A stretch of DNA of 64,000 nucleotides from NCBI RefSeq assembly GCF_900166585.1, contig NZ_FVZC01000008.1:186001-250000 (forward strand), written 5' to 3'. The position numbers were made by a program, and so were the translations under genes. This DNA is from Mesobacillus jeotgali (GTDB taxonomy: Bacteria > Bacillota > Bacilli > Bacillales > Cytobacillaceae). The notes beneath the pieces are model-generated. The model was not told the DNA's origin and made no database searches. It saw nothing but the letters and a program-made list of their open reading frames with translations. Position 1 is the first letter of the stretch. Every line of letters starts with the position of its first letter. Positions 1 to 9,853 of the stretch are shown here, in pieces.

Positions 1-137
1 GCTGCCCGTAGCGAGCGAAAGTAAGTGCCTTGGAGGGAGATGCATCCCACAGGCTGATGGCGGTGGAAACATATCCAAGCCTAATGATCATATAGAACCT
101 CCTTCACCCGGAGGAGGTTGAGCTGACTCCGGTTAAG
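1..137. other. Unassigned window edge with a weak inverted repeat
   Basis: No gene could be assigned here. An inverted repeat (AACCTCC at 96-102, GGAGGTT at 113-119) lies just past the stop of the minus-strand cardiolipin synthase gene and could be its transcription terminator. It has no clear T tract on that strand, so this is weak. The first 24 bases could be the end of a reading frame from outside the window (last residues ERK), which cannot be tested here. Confidence 0.3.
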
Positions 138-1337
138 TTAAAGGAAAAAAGAAATCGTCCTTGCCGCAGTTTCTTTAAAGGAACTAAACCAATTTACGCG
201 GCTAAAATCAGACAGTGAAGCTTTATGCGAATTTAACATATCTTCTGTAAGGATATGCTTGACCTCTTTTATGAAAGAAGGGTCATATATTAAGCAATTC
301 AATTCATAGTTCAAAAACATGCTTCTTTTATCAAAATTAGCTGTGCCAATATCACAGATATTGTCATCGATCGTCATTACCTTAGCGTGGTAAAACCCTT
401 TCATATATTGATATACATCAGCTCCATCCTTGAGAAGCGGCCGTAAATATCTGTACGAAGCTTCTTTAACCAGTATGTGATCTGATTTATATGGCACAAG
501 AATTGTAACTGAAACACCGCGGCGGATTGCAGCCTGTAAATGGTCAAAAACCTTTTTGCTCGGGATGAAATAGGGCGTTCCGATGATAAGTGATTGCTTT
601 GCCTCACTTATTAGAGTGGCAATTAAGTCTTCCAGCGCCTCGCCCTCGGTTGGGACGAATTGCTGGCGGATTGTCCCCTTTGAAAGCTCTGGGAAATATG
701 CCTTGTTTTGCAGGAGATTCACCTTATTTGCACAATGCCAGTCACGCAGAAATTCCTCCTGCAAGTCAACGGCTCCTTCACCAGTTAATTTCAAATGATA
801 ATCCCGCCATGGCGAAAGCTTTGGATTTTTGTCATTGTATTCATCGCCAATATTAAAACCGCCTAGATAACCGATATGTCCATCAATGACAGTGATCTTG
901 CGATGGTTCCGGACCTGGGATGAATAAAAAAGGAAAGGGAACTTGGGTTTATGGGTATAAGCAAACTTAACCCCGGCATCCTTCAGGGACTGGATTGTCT
1001 TACGTTTTAAACTGCTTCCTACCCAATCCACCAGCAGCCTTACCTCGACACCTTCCCGGGCTTTTTCCTTTAATAGTGATACAAACTCGTGGCTAATTTT
1101 ATCATCCTTGATAATGTAAAATAAAATATGGATATGCTGGCGGGCTTTTTTGATTTCAGAAAACAAATCATCAAATAATTCTGGGCCTTTTGCAAAAATT
1201 TGCATGTCGCTATATCTGTCGGGAAAGACAATTTTTTTTGCTTTTGCAAGATGCTGTTTCCTGCCAAGCAGGAAGTCAATGATTACCCAAAGGACAATCA
1301 CGGCTATTATCAAAAATATCATCCAACCAATTTCCAT
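138..1337 (-). CDS. ywjE: Cardiolipin synthase / phospholipase D family protein
   Basis: This 399-residue membrane protein probably makes cardiolipin by condensing phosphatidylglycerol at the cytoplasmic membrane. It has one N-terminal hydrophobic segment (about residues 5-24) and then two phospholipase-D HxKxxxxD motifs. The first reads HRKITVID, followed by GYLGGFNIGDEY; the second reads HAKVMTIDD, followed by GTANFDKRS. Both catalytic His, Lys and Asp sets are intact. The ATG at 1337 is preceded on the minus strand by AAGGGAG at usable spacing. It is divergent from fadF, the same arrangement as B. subtilis ywjE-ywjF, which supports the symbol. The family is clear; which of several Cls paralogues it matches rests on synteny. 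Confidence 0.88.
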   Translation of the reverse strand: MEIGWMIFLIIAVIVLWVIIDFLLGRKQHLAKAKKIVFPDRYSDMQIFAKGPELFDDLFSEIKKARQHIHILFYIIKDDKISHEFVSLLKEKAREGVEVRLLVDWVGSSLKRKTIQSLKDAGVKFAYTHKPKFPFLFYSSQVRNHRKITVIDGHIGYLGGFNIGDEYNDKNPKLSPWRDYHLKLTGEGAVDLQEEFLRDWHCANKVNLLQNKAYFPELSKGTIRQQFVPTEGEALEDLIATLISEAKQSLIIGTPYFIPSKKVFDHLQAAIRRGVSVTILVPYKSDHILVKEASYRYLRPLLKDGADVYQYMKGFYHAKVMTIDDNICDIGTANFDKRSMFLNYELNCLIYDPSFIKEVKHILTEDMLNSHKASLSDFSRVNWFSSFKETAARTISFFL

Positions 1338-1512
1338 AGCATTTCGGCTCCCTTAAAAAATAATAAGAAATTCTAGTAACGCTCAGCTCCATGCCTGCTG
1401 ACATGGTCAAGGCTTTCGCATTTCATATTATTTTTGCCTAAAATGCTTCATATATGTTAAGTTCCTTTAAAAGGAGAAGTGTAAACAATTTTCAGAAATG
1501 AATGGAAATAAG

Positions 1513-1540
1513 TTGACTGAATGCTCATTCATTATATAAT
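1513..1540 (+). promoter_or_regulatory. fadF promoter with embedded FadR-like operator
   Basis: A sigma-A type promoter has TTGACT at 1513-1518 and TATAAT at 1535-1540 with a 16-bp spacer. The segment 1514-1531 reads TGACTGA, ATGC, TCATTCA, one mismatch from the B. subtilis FadR operator pattern TGAATGA-N4-TCATTCA. It fills the space from the -35 box into the spacer, so a bound repressor would block RNA polymerase. The TetR-family protein encoded at 9194 is the natural candidate. Confidence 0.7.
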
Positions 1541-1622
1541 GGAGTTAAAGGTATATTCAGAAAATTGGTTTGGTTAAAAATTTTCGTCCAAAAAACAGCA
1601 TCGAAAGGGGTAAAGGATTTTT

Positions 1623-3734
1623 ATGAACGGATTGCTTTGGATCAATCTTATTGCGTTTCTTCTTGTAACCGCTTACGCAATCAGCCTGTTCGTTTACGTA
1701 GTCAAGACGAGAATTGAATACATCAAACTCGGCAAGAAGTCGGAGTTTGATGATGATGTCAAGGATCGTTTGCGCAGGATTTGGGTCCATGTTTTTGGCC
1801 AGAAGAGGCTTTTGAAGGACAAGAAGAGTGGAATTATTCACGTTATGTTTTTCTATGGATTCATTCTTGTACAATTTGGGGCTATTGATTTTATCTGGAA
1901 GGGAATCAAGCCTGGTTCGCATTTGCCGCTCGGACCTTTATATCCAGGTTTCACATTCTTCCAGGAAATCGTCACTTTAATGATTCTGGTTGCGGTAGTC
2001 TGGGCTTTTTACCGCCGTTATGTTGAAAAACTTGTCCGCTTGAAGCGCGGTTTCAAAAATGGTCTTGTGCTTCTGTTCATTGGCGGATTGATGCTTTCTG
2101 TATTGCTTGGAAACGGAATGGGCATGATCTGGCATGGCCATGAGGGAACCTGGACAGAACCGGTCGCGTCGCTGATCGCTGCTGCATTCAGCGGCATTCC
2201 TCAGGCAGCCGCCATCACGATTTTCTATATCGCATGGTGGATTCACTTACTGTTCCTGCTTGCGTTCCTTGTGTATGTCCCGCAATCCAAGCACGCACAC
2301 TTGATTGCCGGGCCAGCCAATGTCTATTTGACAAGAGTGGACTCTCCGGGAAAAATTACAAAAATTGATTTTGAAGATGAAACACAGGAAACATTCGGTG
2401 CAGGAAAGATCACCGATTTCAGCCATGAGCAGATGATCGATTTCTATGCTTGCGTTGAATGCGGCCGTTGTACGAATATGTGTCCGGCAACTGGAACTGG
2501 GAAAATGCTTTCTCCTATGGATCTGATCGTCAAACTCCGTGATCATTTGACGCTTCACGGCGCGGCAGTCACTTCCAAACAGCCATGGGTCCCAACTTTT
2601 GCTTTTTCAAACACAAAGGGCAACCAGATTGCATTGGCAGCTGCAGGACAGGGCGTCAATGAATCAGCGGCAGCACTTGCATACAGCCCAAGTATGATTG
2701 GCGACGTCATCACAGAAGAGGAAATCTGGGCATGTACAACTTGCCGTAACTGTGAAGACCAGTGTCCGGTCATGAACGAGCATGTTGACAAAATCATCGA
2801 CCTTCGCCGTTACCTTGTATTGACGGAAGGAAAGATGGACGCTGACGCACAGCGCGCTATGACAAATATTGAGCGCCAGGGCAACCCATGGGGCTTGAAC
2901 CGTAAAGAAAAAGAAAACTGGCGCGAACTTCGCGATGATGTTGTCATTCCTACGGTAAAAGAAATGAAAAAGGCAGACGAAGAGTTCGAATATTTATTCT
3001 GGGTAGGCGCAATGGGTTCTTTTGATAACCGCAGCCAAAAAATCGCTCTTTCATTCGCTAAGCTTTTGAATGAAGCGGGTGTCAAGTTCGCCATCCTTGG
3101 AAACAAGGAAAAGAACTCGGGCGATACACCACGCCGCCTGGGCAATGAATTCCTTTTCCAGGAGCTTGCGACAAAGAATATTGAAGAATTCGAGAAAAAT
3201 GAAGTGAAGAAGATCGTGACAATCGATCCTCACGCATACAATATCTTTAAGAACGAATATCCTGATTTCGGCCTTGAAGCAGAGGTATATCACCACACTG
3301 AGCTTCTTGCCCAGCTGGTCAAGGAAGGAAGGCTTGTTCCAAAGCATGCGGTGAACGAAACAATCACTTTCCACGATTCCTGCTACCTTGGACGCTATAA
3401 CGAGGTGTATGACGCACCGCGTGATATCCTCAAGGCAATTCCAGGTGTCGATCTCAAGGAAATGGAACGCAACCGCGATACGGCAATGTGCTGCGGAGCT
3501 GGAGGCGGCTTAATGTGGATGGAAGAAGAAACGGGCCACAGAATCAATGTTTCCCGTACAGAACAAGCATTGGCGGTAAATCCGTCAGTCATCAGTTCAG
3601 GATGCCCTTACTGCCTGACGATGCTTTCAGATGGCACAAAGGCGAAGGAAGTAGAAGAAAGCGTTGATACTCTTGACGTCGCAGAACTTCTTGAAAAATC
3701 CGTTTTCGGTGACCTCAAACCATTAGTTTCTTAA
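1623..3734 (+). CDS. fadF: Membrane-bound Fe-S oxidoreductase FadF
   Basis: This 703-residue protein is thought to carry electrons from acyl-CoA dehydrogenases and electron-transfer flavoprotein to the membrane quinone pool. The first roughly 230 residues contain about six hydrophobic helices of the nitrate-reductase-gamma/cytochrome-b type. Two 4Fe-4S motifs follow: CVECGRCTNMCP near residue 277 and CTTCRNCEDQCP near residue 371. The C-terminal part has a cysteine-rich HdrD/GlpC-type pattern (SCYLGR, MCCGAGGG, CPYC). Start and length match B. subtilis YwjF/FadF. It heads the fatty-acid cluster behind a promoter containing a FadR-like operator, and a long hairpin follows. The in vivo electron partner is inferred from the family and context. 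Confidence 0.9.
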   Translation: MNGLLWINLIAFLLVTAYAISLFVYVVKTRIEYIKLGKKSEFDDDVKDRLRRIWVHVFGQKRLLKDKKSGIIHVMFFYGFILVQFGAIDFIWKGIKPGSHLPLGPLYPGFTFFQEIVTLMILVAVVWAFYRRYVEKLVRLKRGFKNGLVLLFIGGLMLSVLLGNGMGMIWHGHEGTWTEPVASLIAAAFSGIPQAAAITIFYIAWWIHLLFLLAFLVYVPQSKHAHLIAGPANVYLTRVDSPGKITKIDFEDETQETFGAGKITDFSHEQMIDFYACVECGRCTNMCPATGTGKMLSPMDLIVKLRDHLTLHGAAVTSKQPWVPTFAFSNTKGNQIALAAAGQGVNESAAALAYSPSMIGDVITEEEIWACTTCRNCEDQCPVMNEHVDKIIDLRRYLVLTEGKMDADAQRAMTNIERQGNPWGLNRKEKENWRELRDDVVIPTVKEMKKADEEFEYLFWVGAMGSFDNRSQKIALSFAKLLNEAGVKFAILGNKEKNSGDTPRRLGNEFLFQELATKNIEEFEKNEVKKIVTIDPHAYNIFKNEYPDFGLEAEVYHHTELLAQLVKEGRLVPKHAVNETITFHDSCYLGRYNEVYDAPRDILKAIPGVDLKEMERNRDTAMCCGAGGGLMWMEEETGHRINVSRTEQALAVNPSVISSGCPYCLTMLSDGTKAKEVEESVDTLDVAELLEKSVFGDLKPLVS

Positions 3735-3754
3735 AAATGAATACGTAAAACCTG

Positions 3755-3836
3755 AATAGTAGAAGTTGACTCACATTAAAAATTCGACATATGGCAGAAT
3801 TTTTAGCAAAGTGTTTCAATTTCTACTATTTTTAAA
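3755..3836 (+). terminator. Long nested hairpin after fadF
   Basis: An outer perfect 10-bp stem (AATAGTAGAA at 3755-3764 with TTCTACTATT at 3821-3830) encloses a second stem (TTAAAAATTC at 3776-3785 with GAATTTTTA at 3797-3805). A short T tract follows. It is a likely intrinsic terminator separating fadF from the thiolase operon, unusually large for that role. Confidence 0.6.
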
Positions 3837-3853
3837 GTAAAATGAATAATATG

Positions 3854-3868
3854 ATAAAGCGCTTTCAT
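3854..3868 (+). promoter_or_regulatory. Candidate CcpA cre site upstream of the thiolase operon
   Basis: ATAAAGCGCTTTCAT contains the core AAAGCGCTTT and matches 12 of 14 positions of the cre consensus TGWAANCGNTNWCA. It lies about 150 bp upstream of mmgA. The B. subtilis mmg operon is under carbon catabolite repression, which fits, but the position relative to a transcription start is unknown. Confidence 0.45.
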
Positions 3869-3936
3869 TCGTCTTCAGCTAGAACCCACTTTTAAAACCT
3901 CATGAATCAGTAACACGATTTTTTTTGGACCAGTTT

Positions 3937-3954
3937 CGAGCGAGCGTTCAGTCA
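3937..3954 (+). promoter_or_regulatory. Second FadR-like operator, upstream of mmgA
   Basis: Read on the minus strand this 18-bp stretch is TGACTGA, ACGC, TCGCTCG. Its left half is identical to the operator in the fadF promoter and it has the same 7-4-7 layout, with a degenerate right half. It lies 60 bp upstream of the thiolase start, suggesting co-regulation of fadF and the mmgABC genes. Confidence 0.5.
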
Positions 3955-4014
3955 CTCAACGTCGTAGGTATTTATGATTTTCAAAAATTAATAGATTGAA
4001 AGGGAGAGATGGCA

Positions 4015-5202
4015 ATGGGAAGAACAGTCATTTTAGCAGGGGCAAGAACACCGTTTGGCAAGCTAGGCGGCGCATTGAGCAGCTTTACAGCCAGTCAATT
4101 AGGCGGAATCGCTGTGAAAGAAGCGTTATCACGCGCTGAAGTCAGCCCTGATGAAGTCGGTGAGGTTATTCTTGGAACCGTGCTGCAGGGAGGACAGGGA
4201 CAGCTTCCTTCACGACAGGCAGCAAGAGAAGCAGGCATTCCCTGGGAAGTGAAAACAGAAACGGTCAATAAGGTATGTGCATCAGGTATGCGCAGCTTGA
4301 CACTTGGCGACCAGATCATCCGGGCAGGGGACGAGGAAGTGATCGTTGCCGGCGGAATGGAGTCGATGAGCAATGCGCCTTATATTCTTCCGAAGGCACG
4401 CTGGGGCTTGAGGATGGGCGATGGCCAGGTAAAAGACCTGATGATTCATGATGGACTTACTTGCAGCTTCAAAGGAGTCCACATGGGAACATACGGAAAT
4501 GAAGTAGCGAAGGAATTCGAAATCAGCCGCGAAGAGCAGGATGAGTGGTCATACCGCAGCCATCAGAGAGCGGTTGCAGCGATTGAATCAGGGAAGCTTG
4601 CAGAAGAAATCATCCCGGTTGAGGTGCCGCAGCGAAAGGGCGACCCGATTTTGGTTCAGCATGATGAGGCGCCAAGGAAGGATACCTCGGTTGAAAAGCT
4701 GGCAAAACTCGGTTCTGTTTTCAATTCTGACGGTACCATCACAGCAGGTAATGCACCTGGCGTGAATGATGGTGCAGCAGCACTTGTCCTGATGAGTGAA
4801 GAGCGTGCGCAGCGAGAGGGCCGCACACCACAGGCAGTGATCCTGGCTCATGCAGCAATCGCTACAGAAGCAAAGGACTTTCCGAAAACCCCGGGAATTG
4901 TCATCAATGAGTTATTGAAAAAGACTGGCAAATCGCTCGAAGAAATCGACCTTTTTGAAATTAACGAGGCATTCGCCGCAGTTGCATTAACAAGCGGACG
5001 CATTGCCAGCCTGGATCCAGAGAAGGTCAATGTCAACGGCGGTGCGGTTGCCCTTGGACACCCAATCGGGGCAAGCGGGGCGCGCATCATCCTGACCTTG
5101 ATGCATGAACTGAAGCGTCGTGGCGGCGGGGTCGGCATTGCGGCGATCTGCTCAGGCGGCGGACAGGGTGACGCAGTGATGATCGAGGTTCCAAAACAAT
5201 AG
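4015..5202 (+). CDS. mmgA: Acetyl-CoA C-acetyltransferase (thiolase)
   Basis: This thiolase of about 395 residues catalyses reversible condensation or thiolysis between acetyl-CoA and acetoacetyl-CoA, or longer 3-ketoacyl-CoA, in the cytoplasm. The nucleophilic cysteine is in NKVCASGM (about residue 88). The C-terminal signatures [15 protein letters not shown] and CSGGGQGDA carry the catalytic His and second Cys. I chose ATG 4015 over ATG 4009 because AAAGGGAGAG ends at 4008, too close to the upstream codon. It is followed closely by the hydroxyacyl-CoA dehydrogenase and an acyl-CoA dehydrogenase, the order of B. subtilis mmgABC. Preferred chain length cannot be read from the sequence. Confidence 0.92.
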   Translation: MGRTVILAGARTPFGKLGGALSSFTASQLGGIAVKEALSRAEVSPDEVGEVILGTVLQGGQGQLPSRQAAREAGIPWEVKTETVNKVCASGMRSLTLGDQIIRAGDEEVIVAGGMESMSNAPYILPKARWGLRMGDGQVKDLMIHDGLTCSFKGVHMGTYGNEVAKEFEISREEQDEWSYRSHQRAVAAIESGKLAEEIIPVEVPQRKGDPILVQHDEAPRKDTSVEKLAKLGSVFNSDGTITAGNAPGVNDGAAALVLMSEERAQREGRTPQAVILAHAAIATEAKDFPKTPGIVINELLKKTGKSLEEIDLFEINEAFAAVALTSGRIASLDPEKVNVNGGAVALGHPIGASGARIILTLMHELKRRGGGVGIAAICSGGGQGDAVMIEVPKQ

Positions 5203-5269
5203 GGAAATGGACGGAGGGTATTGGCGGAAGCAGCCCTCCATTGAAACGAACTTTGTAGGAGGAGAAATG

Positions 5270-6121
5270 ATGAGTGTTAAAACAATTATGGTAATCGGGG
5301 CAGGACAAATGGGCTCAGGTATCGCCCAGGTTTGCGCGCAGGCAGGATATGAAGTGTTTTTAAATGACCTGAAGCCGGAATTTGTTGAACGTGGACTATC
5401 CGGAATCAATAAAAACCTTGGCCGTCAGATCGACAAAGGGCGGATGACGGCTGAACAGAAAGATGAGATTGTTGGCAGGATTACTTCCTCCACCGACCTT
5501 CAGGATGCGGGAAAGGTCGACCTGGTCATCGAGGCAGCTGTCGAGAATATGGACATCAAAACGAAAATCTTTGCCCAGCTTGATGAAATAGCACCTGCAC
5601 ATGCTATCCTGGCTTCCAATACATCATCGCTGCCAATAACCGAAATCGCTGCCGCGACAAAGCGTCCGGAAAAAGTCATCGGCATGCATTTCATGAATCC
5701 AGTGCCAGTCATGAAACTTGTTGAAATCATCCGCGGACTTGCGACAGCTGATGAAGTGTACCAGACAATCGAAGATATCACCAAAACGCTGGAAAAGGTT
5801 CCAGTAGAAGTGAATGACTTTCCTGGATTTGTTTCCAACCGGATCCTGATGCCAATGATCAACGAGGCGATCTACACCCTGTATGAAGGAGTCGCGACAA
5901 AGGAAGCAATCGATGAAGTCATGAAGCTTGGAATGAACCATCCAATGGGTCCGTTGACACTTGCTGATTTAATCGGCCTGGATACTTGCCTTTACATCAT
6001 GGAAACACTTCACGAAGGCTTCGGCGACGACAAATATCGCCCATGCCCGCTGTTAAGGAAATATGTAAAAGCTGGCTGGCTAGGCAAAAAATCCGGCCGC
6101 GGGTTCTACACATACGAGTAA
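5270..6121 (+). CDS. mmgB: 3-hydroxybutyryl-CoA dehydrogenase
   Basis: This 283-residue NAD(P)-dependent enzyme interconverts 3-hydroxyacyl-CoA and 3-ketoacyl-CoA. The N-terminal Rossmann motif [10 protein letters not shown] is clear, as are the catalytic-domain segments [15 protein letters not shown] and the C-terminal helical domain with [16 protein letters not shown]. Two adjacent ATG codons lie at 5267 and 5270; AGGAGGA at 5257-5263 favours the second. An in-frame extension back to 5207 has no supporting ribosome site and is longer than the family. It is the second gene of the mmgABC-like set, 67 bases after the thiolase stop. Confidence 0.92.
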   Translation: MSVKTIMVIGAGQMGSGIAQVCAQAGYEVFLNDLKPEFVERGLSGINKNLGRQIDKGRMTAEQKDEIVGRITSSTDLQDAGKVDLVIEAAVENMDIKTKIFAQLDEIAPAHAILASNTSSLPITEIAAATKRPEKVIGMHFMNPVPVMKLVEIIRGLATADEVYQTIEDITKTLEKVPVEVNDFPGFVSNRILMPMINEAIYTLYEGVATKEAIDEVMKLGMNHPMGPLTLADLIGLDTCLYIMETLHEGFGDDKYRPCPLLRKYVKAGWLGKKSGRGFYTYE

Positions 6122-6182
6122 ATCGTTTTGCGACAAATACGTCCATACATACTCACTGTCTGGACGTCTGGAGGATGAAACC

Positions 6183-7313
6183 ATGAATCTGAGATTTACA
6201 GAAGAACAGGAAATGATGCGTAAGATGGTCCGTGACTTTGCGCAGACAGAAATTGCCCCGTTTGTTGAAAAAATGGAGGAAGGCGAGTTCCCGAGGGAAA
6301 TTTTAAGGAAAATGGGTGAACTTGGCCTGATGGGAATTCCGGTACCAGAGGAGTATGGCGGTTCCGAGATGGACTTCATTTCTTACATCATCGCCATCCA
6401 TGAAATCTCCAAGGTCAGTGCCACTGTTGGGGTCATACTGTCCGTGCACACATCCGTAGGCACAAATCCGATCCTGTACTTCGGGACAGAGGACCAAAAG
6501 AAAAAATACGTGCCTAAGCTGGCTTCCGGGGAATACCTCGGCGCTTTCTGCCTGACAGAGCCAAGCGCAGGCTCTGACGCTGGCAGCCTGAAAACCCGCG
6601 CGGTCAAGCAAGATGGACATTATGTGCTGAACGGATCAAAGGTGTTCATTACAAACGGCGGTGAGGCGGATGTGTATATTGTCTTTGCTTCCACTAATCC
6701 TGAGGCAGGTACTAAGGGTGTCTCTGCTTTTATCGTCGATAAAGAAACGCCTGGCTTCATCGTTGGAAAGGACGAACACAAAATGGGCCTGTATGGCTCT
6801 CGTACAGTCCAGCTGACATTTGAAGACATGAAGGTGCCGGAAGAAAACCTGCTTGGCCAGGAAGGCGAAGGATTCAAGATTGCGATGAGCAACCTCGATT
6901 CCGGCCGAATAGGCATTGCAGCGCAGGCACTCGGTATTGCCGAAGCTGCCTTGGAAGCAGCAACTTCATATGCAAAAGAAAGAGTCCAGTTCGGCAAGCC
7001 GATCGCCGCCCAGCAAGGAGTCGGCTTTAAGCTTGCAGACATGGCAACATCTGTCGAAGCGGCAAAACTATTAATCTACCGCGCAGCCCAATTGCGTTCA
7101 GAAGGACAAAAATGCGGAATCGAAGCTTCCATGGCAAAGCTGTTCACATCCAGAACAGCAGTCGAAGTCACAACCGAAGCCATCCAGGTATTCGGCGGAT
7201 ACGGCTACACAAAGGATTACCCGGTAGAACGCTACTTCCGCGACGCGAAAGTCACCGAGATTTACGAAGGTACGAGCGAGATCCAGAAGATTGTTATTAG
7301 TAAGCAGTTGTAA
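6183..7313 (+). CDS. mmgC: Acyl-CoA dehydrogenase (MmgC type)
   Basis: This 376-residue FAD flavoenzyme oxidises acyl-CoA to trans-2-enoyl-CoA and passes electrons to electron-transfer flavoprotein. Recognisable blocks are [16 protein letters not shown] (FAD/substrate loop), [12 protein letters not shown], and the C-terminal [16 protein letters not shown] followed by [11 protein letters not shown], whose Glu is the usual catalytic base. The N-terminal half ([20 protein letters not shown]) resembles B. subtilis MmgC rather than AcdA. GGAGG lies a few bases before ATG 6183. No T-rich terminator follows; the next 727 bases hold a nine-unit tandem array before a second, paralogous dehydrogenase. 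Confidence 0.92.
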   Translation: MNLRFTEEQEMMRKMVRDFAQTEIAPFVEKMEEGEFPREILRKMGELGLMGIPVPEEYGGSEMDFISYIIAIHEISKVSATVGVILSVHTSVGTNPILYFGTEDQKKKYVPKLASGEYLGAFCLTEPSAGSDAGSLKTRAVKQDGHYVLNGSKVFITNGGEADVYIVFASTNPEAGTKGVSAFIVDKETPGFIVGKDEHKMGLYGSRTVQLTFEDMKVPEENLLGQEGEGFKIAMSNLDSGRIGIAAQALGIAEAALEAATSYAKERVQFGKPIAAQQGVGFKLADMATSVEAAKLLIYRAAQLRSEGQKCGIEASMAKLFTSRTAVEVTTEAIQVFGGYGYTKDYPVERYFRDAKVTEIYEGTSEIQKIVISKQL

Positions 7314-8040
7314 GAACGATTGTTGAAGTCTAGTGAGGCACGAAAACGGGTGTAACCGGGGGAAGTCGTAAAAGAAAAGCGGATAGCACCCTTATATTGG
7401 GATTTAAGTTGCATAAGGGCTCATTTAAACGCGAAACGCACCCTTATGTAGTGAAATCAAGTTGCATAAGGTCCAATTTAGGCGCTAAACGCACCCTTAT
7501 GTAGTGAAATCAAGTTGCATAAGGTCCAATTTAGGCGCTAAACGCACCCTTATGCAGTGAAATCGAGTTGCATAAGGTCCTATTTAGGCGCTAAATGCAC
7601 CCTTATGTAGTGAAATTAGTTGCATAAGGTACAATTTAGGCGCTAAACGCACCCTTATGTAGTGAAATCGAGTTGCATAAGGTTCCATTTAGGCGCTAAA
7701 CGCACCCTTATGCAGTGAAATCAAGTTGCATAAGGTCCCATTTAGAGGCTAAACGCACCCTTATGTAGTGAAATCAAGTTGCATAAGGTCCAATTTAGGC
7801 GCTAAACGCACCCTTATGTAGTGAAATCAAGTTGCATAAGGTTCCTTTTAAACGCCAATTACGCCCTAATGAAGTGATTACAGCAGAAAAGCTGTCCAGA
7901 AAGTCTCGTTATTAAGAAGGTTCAGTTGCGCAACTGAATTCTTAAAAGTCAATTAACGACTGAAATCAGCAGAGCATCTGAAAAAGGACACTAATATACC
8001 AATATTTCAATCTAAACTACCTGTAACGGAGGAAACAAAA
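7314..8040. repeat. Array A: nine 53-bp tandem hairpin repeats
   Basis: This 727-bp spacer between the two acyl-CoA dehydrogenase genes is mostly tandem repeat. Units begin at 7386, 7438, 7491, 7544, 7597, 7649, 7702, 7755 and 7808 (period 53, two units of 52), with a decayed tenth near 7861. Each unit starts GCACCCTTAT. Each contains CCTTATG and CATAAGG able to pair across a 16-base loop, then TTTAGGCGCTAAA, a second small palindrome. There is no open reading frame across it. It is not CRISPR-like because the whole unit repeats with no variable spacers. The remaining 170 bases up to acdA show only the acdA ribosome site (GGAGG near 8028). Confidence 0.92.
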
Positions 8041-9180
8041 ATGAATTTTCGATTATCCGAAGAACATGAAATGATCCGGAAGATGGTTCGTGATTTTGCG
8101 AGGAATGAAGTGGCTCCTACGGCTGCTGAGCGTGATGAAGAAGAGCGTTTTGACCGCGAAATTTTTGACAAGATGGCTGAACTCGGCCTGACTGGTATTC
8201 CTTGGCCGGAAGAGTACGGCGGCATTGGCAGCGACTATCTTGCATACTGCATCGCGGTAGAAGAATTATCACGTGTTTGCGCATCGACTGGCGTTATGCT
8301 GTCAGCACACACTTCACTTGCTGGCTGGCCGATCTTCAAATTCGGCAACGAAGAGCAGAAACAAAAGTACTTAAGGCCAATGGCTGAAGGAAAGAGCATT
8401 GGCGCCTATGGTTTGACTGAGCCAGGAAGCGGCTCTGATGCAGGTGCGATGAGAACGACGGCAAAAGAAGATGGAGACCACTATGTATTGAATGGTTCTA
8501 AAATCTTCATCACAAACGGAGGCGTAGCTGATATCTATGTTGTATTCGCTTTGACTGACCCGACAAGCAAGCATAAAGGAACGACTGCATTCATCGTCGA
8601 AAGCAGCTTCCCTGGTTTCTCTGTCGGCAAGAAAGAGAAAAAGCTTGGAATCCGCTCATCTCCTACAACAGAGATCATTTTTGAAGATTGCCGCGTTCCA
8701 AAGGAAAATATCCTTGGTGAAGTCGGCGAAGGCTTCAAAGTTGCGATGATGACGCTTGATGGCGGACGCAACGGCATCGCTGCACAGGCAGTTGGAATCG
8801 CTCAGGGTGCTCTTGACGCTGCAGTTGATTATGCGAAAGAACGCCAGCAATTCGGCAAGCCAATCGCTGCGAATCAGGGAATCGGCTTCAAGCTTGCAGA
8901 CATGGCTACATCAGTAGAAGCTGCAAGACTATTAACTTACCAGGCTGCATGGCTTGAGTCTGAAGGTCTTCCTTACGGCAAGGAATCTGCAATGTCCAAA
9001 TTATTTGCCGGCGACACTGCAATGAAGGTGACAACAGAAGCTGTACAGGTGTTCGGCGGATATGGCTACACGAAGGACTATCCGGTTGAACGCTTCATGC
9101 GCGACGCGAAAATCACACAAATCTATGAGGGAACACAGGAAATCCAGCGCCTTGTTATCTCAAGGATGCTGACGAAATAA
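8041..9180 (+). CDS. acdA: Acyl-CoA dehydrogenase AcdA
   Basis: This 379-residue acyl-CoA dehydrogenase is closely similar to B. subtilis AcdA along its length ([51 protein letters not shown] block). The FAD loop [15 protein letters not shown] and the catalytic-base region [14 protein letters not shown] are intact. It probably takes short-chain or branched acyl-CoA, an inference from its neighbour icmF. The start has GGAGG about 8 bases upstream. Only 13 bases separate it from the TetR-type regulator, so the two are co-transcribed. It is paralogous to the enzyme at 6183, from which it is separated by array A. Confidence 0.93.
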   Translation: MNFRLSEEHEMIRKMVRDFARNEVAPTAAERDEEERFDREIFDKMAELGLTGIPWPEEYGGIGSDYLAYCIAVEELSRVCASTGVMLSAHTSLAGWPIFKFGNEEQKQKYLRPMAEGKSIGAYGLTEPGSGSDAGAMRTTAKEDGDHYVLNGSKIFITNGGVADIYVVFALTDPTSKHKGTTAFIVESSFPGFSVGKKEKKLGIRSSPTTEIIFEDCRVPKENILGEVGEGFKVAMMTLDGGRNGIAAQAVGIAQGALDAAVDYAKERQQFGKPIAANQGIGFKLADMATSVEAARLLTYQAAWLESEGLPYGKESAMSKLFAGDTAMKVTTEAVQVFGGYGYTKDYPVERFMRDAKITQIYEGTQEIQRLVISRMLTK

Positions 9181-9193
9181 CAAGGCGGGGTAG

Positions 9194-9853
9194 ATGTTGA
9201 TGAAAAAGCGAGAAGTGCAGGCATCGGTAAAAGATGAGCGACTTGTGAAAAAAAGGCGCGACCAGATGATCAAAGGGGCCGTTACCCTTTTCAAGCAGAA
9301 GGGCTTCCACCGCACGACCACCAGAGAGATTGCCCGGGCTTCAGGCTTTAGCATCGGAACCCTTTATGAATATATCCGCACAAAGGAAGATGTCCTGTAC
9401 CTTGTTTGTGACAGCATCTATGACGAGGTGCGTGAACGCCTTCAGGAGAATCTCGACCCAAACAAAGGGACGCTTGAGAGCCTGAAGGTCGGCATCGCCA
9501 ATTACTTTAAAGTCATGGATGACCTGCAGGACGAAGTGCTCGTCATGTATCAGGAAGTAAAGTCGCTGACAAAGGATGCCCTTCCTTATGTGCTGAAAAA
9601 AGAAATCGAGATGGTGGGGATGTTTGAGGATGTGATCAAGCGCTGCGTCGAGAATGGCGAGCTTGACCTGGATGAAAAACACATCAAAATCATTGCCCAT
9701 GATATTTTTGTCCAGGGACAGATGTGGGGATTCCGCCGCTGGGCGCTGCAAAAGCTGTACACACTCGAGGAGTATACGGAGCTGCAGACGGAACTGCTTT
9801 TCAAGGGATTAAAGGGGTCGGAAATGAAATTAGGAACAGGGGGAACAAAATGA
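9194..9853 (+). CDS. TetR family regulator, probable FadR-type repressor
   Basis: This 219-residue protein has an N-terminal TetR helix-turn-helix ([20 protein letters not shown], about residues 40-60) and a helical C-terminal ligand domain. Given its place between acdA and icmF, it likely represses the fatty-acid cluster and releases DNA on binding long-chain acyl-CoA, as B. subtilis FadR does. The matching operators at 1514 and 3937 support this. Start could be ATG 9194 or ATG 9200; the G-rich ribosome site at 9182-9190 gives better spacing to 9200. Its stop overlaps the icmF start by 4 bases (ATGA), indicating translational coupling. The ligand is inferred, not seen. Confidence 0.82.
   Translation: MLMKKREVQASVKDERLVKKRRDQMIKGAVTLFKQKGFHRTTTREIARASGFSIGTLYEYIRTKEDVLYLVCDSIYDEVRERLQENLDPNKGTLESLKVGIANYFKVMDDLQDEVLVMYQEVKSLTKDALPYVLKKEIEMVGMFEDVIKRCVENGELDLDEKHIKIIAHDIFVQGQMWGFRRWALQKLYTLEEYTELQTELLFKGLKGSEMKLGTGGTK

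Noticed and set aside
7386..7878. CRISPR array
   Set aside because: The full 53-bp unit repeats head to tail, with no alternating unique spacers, and no cas genes are in the window.
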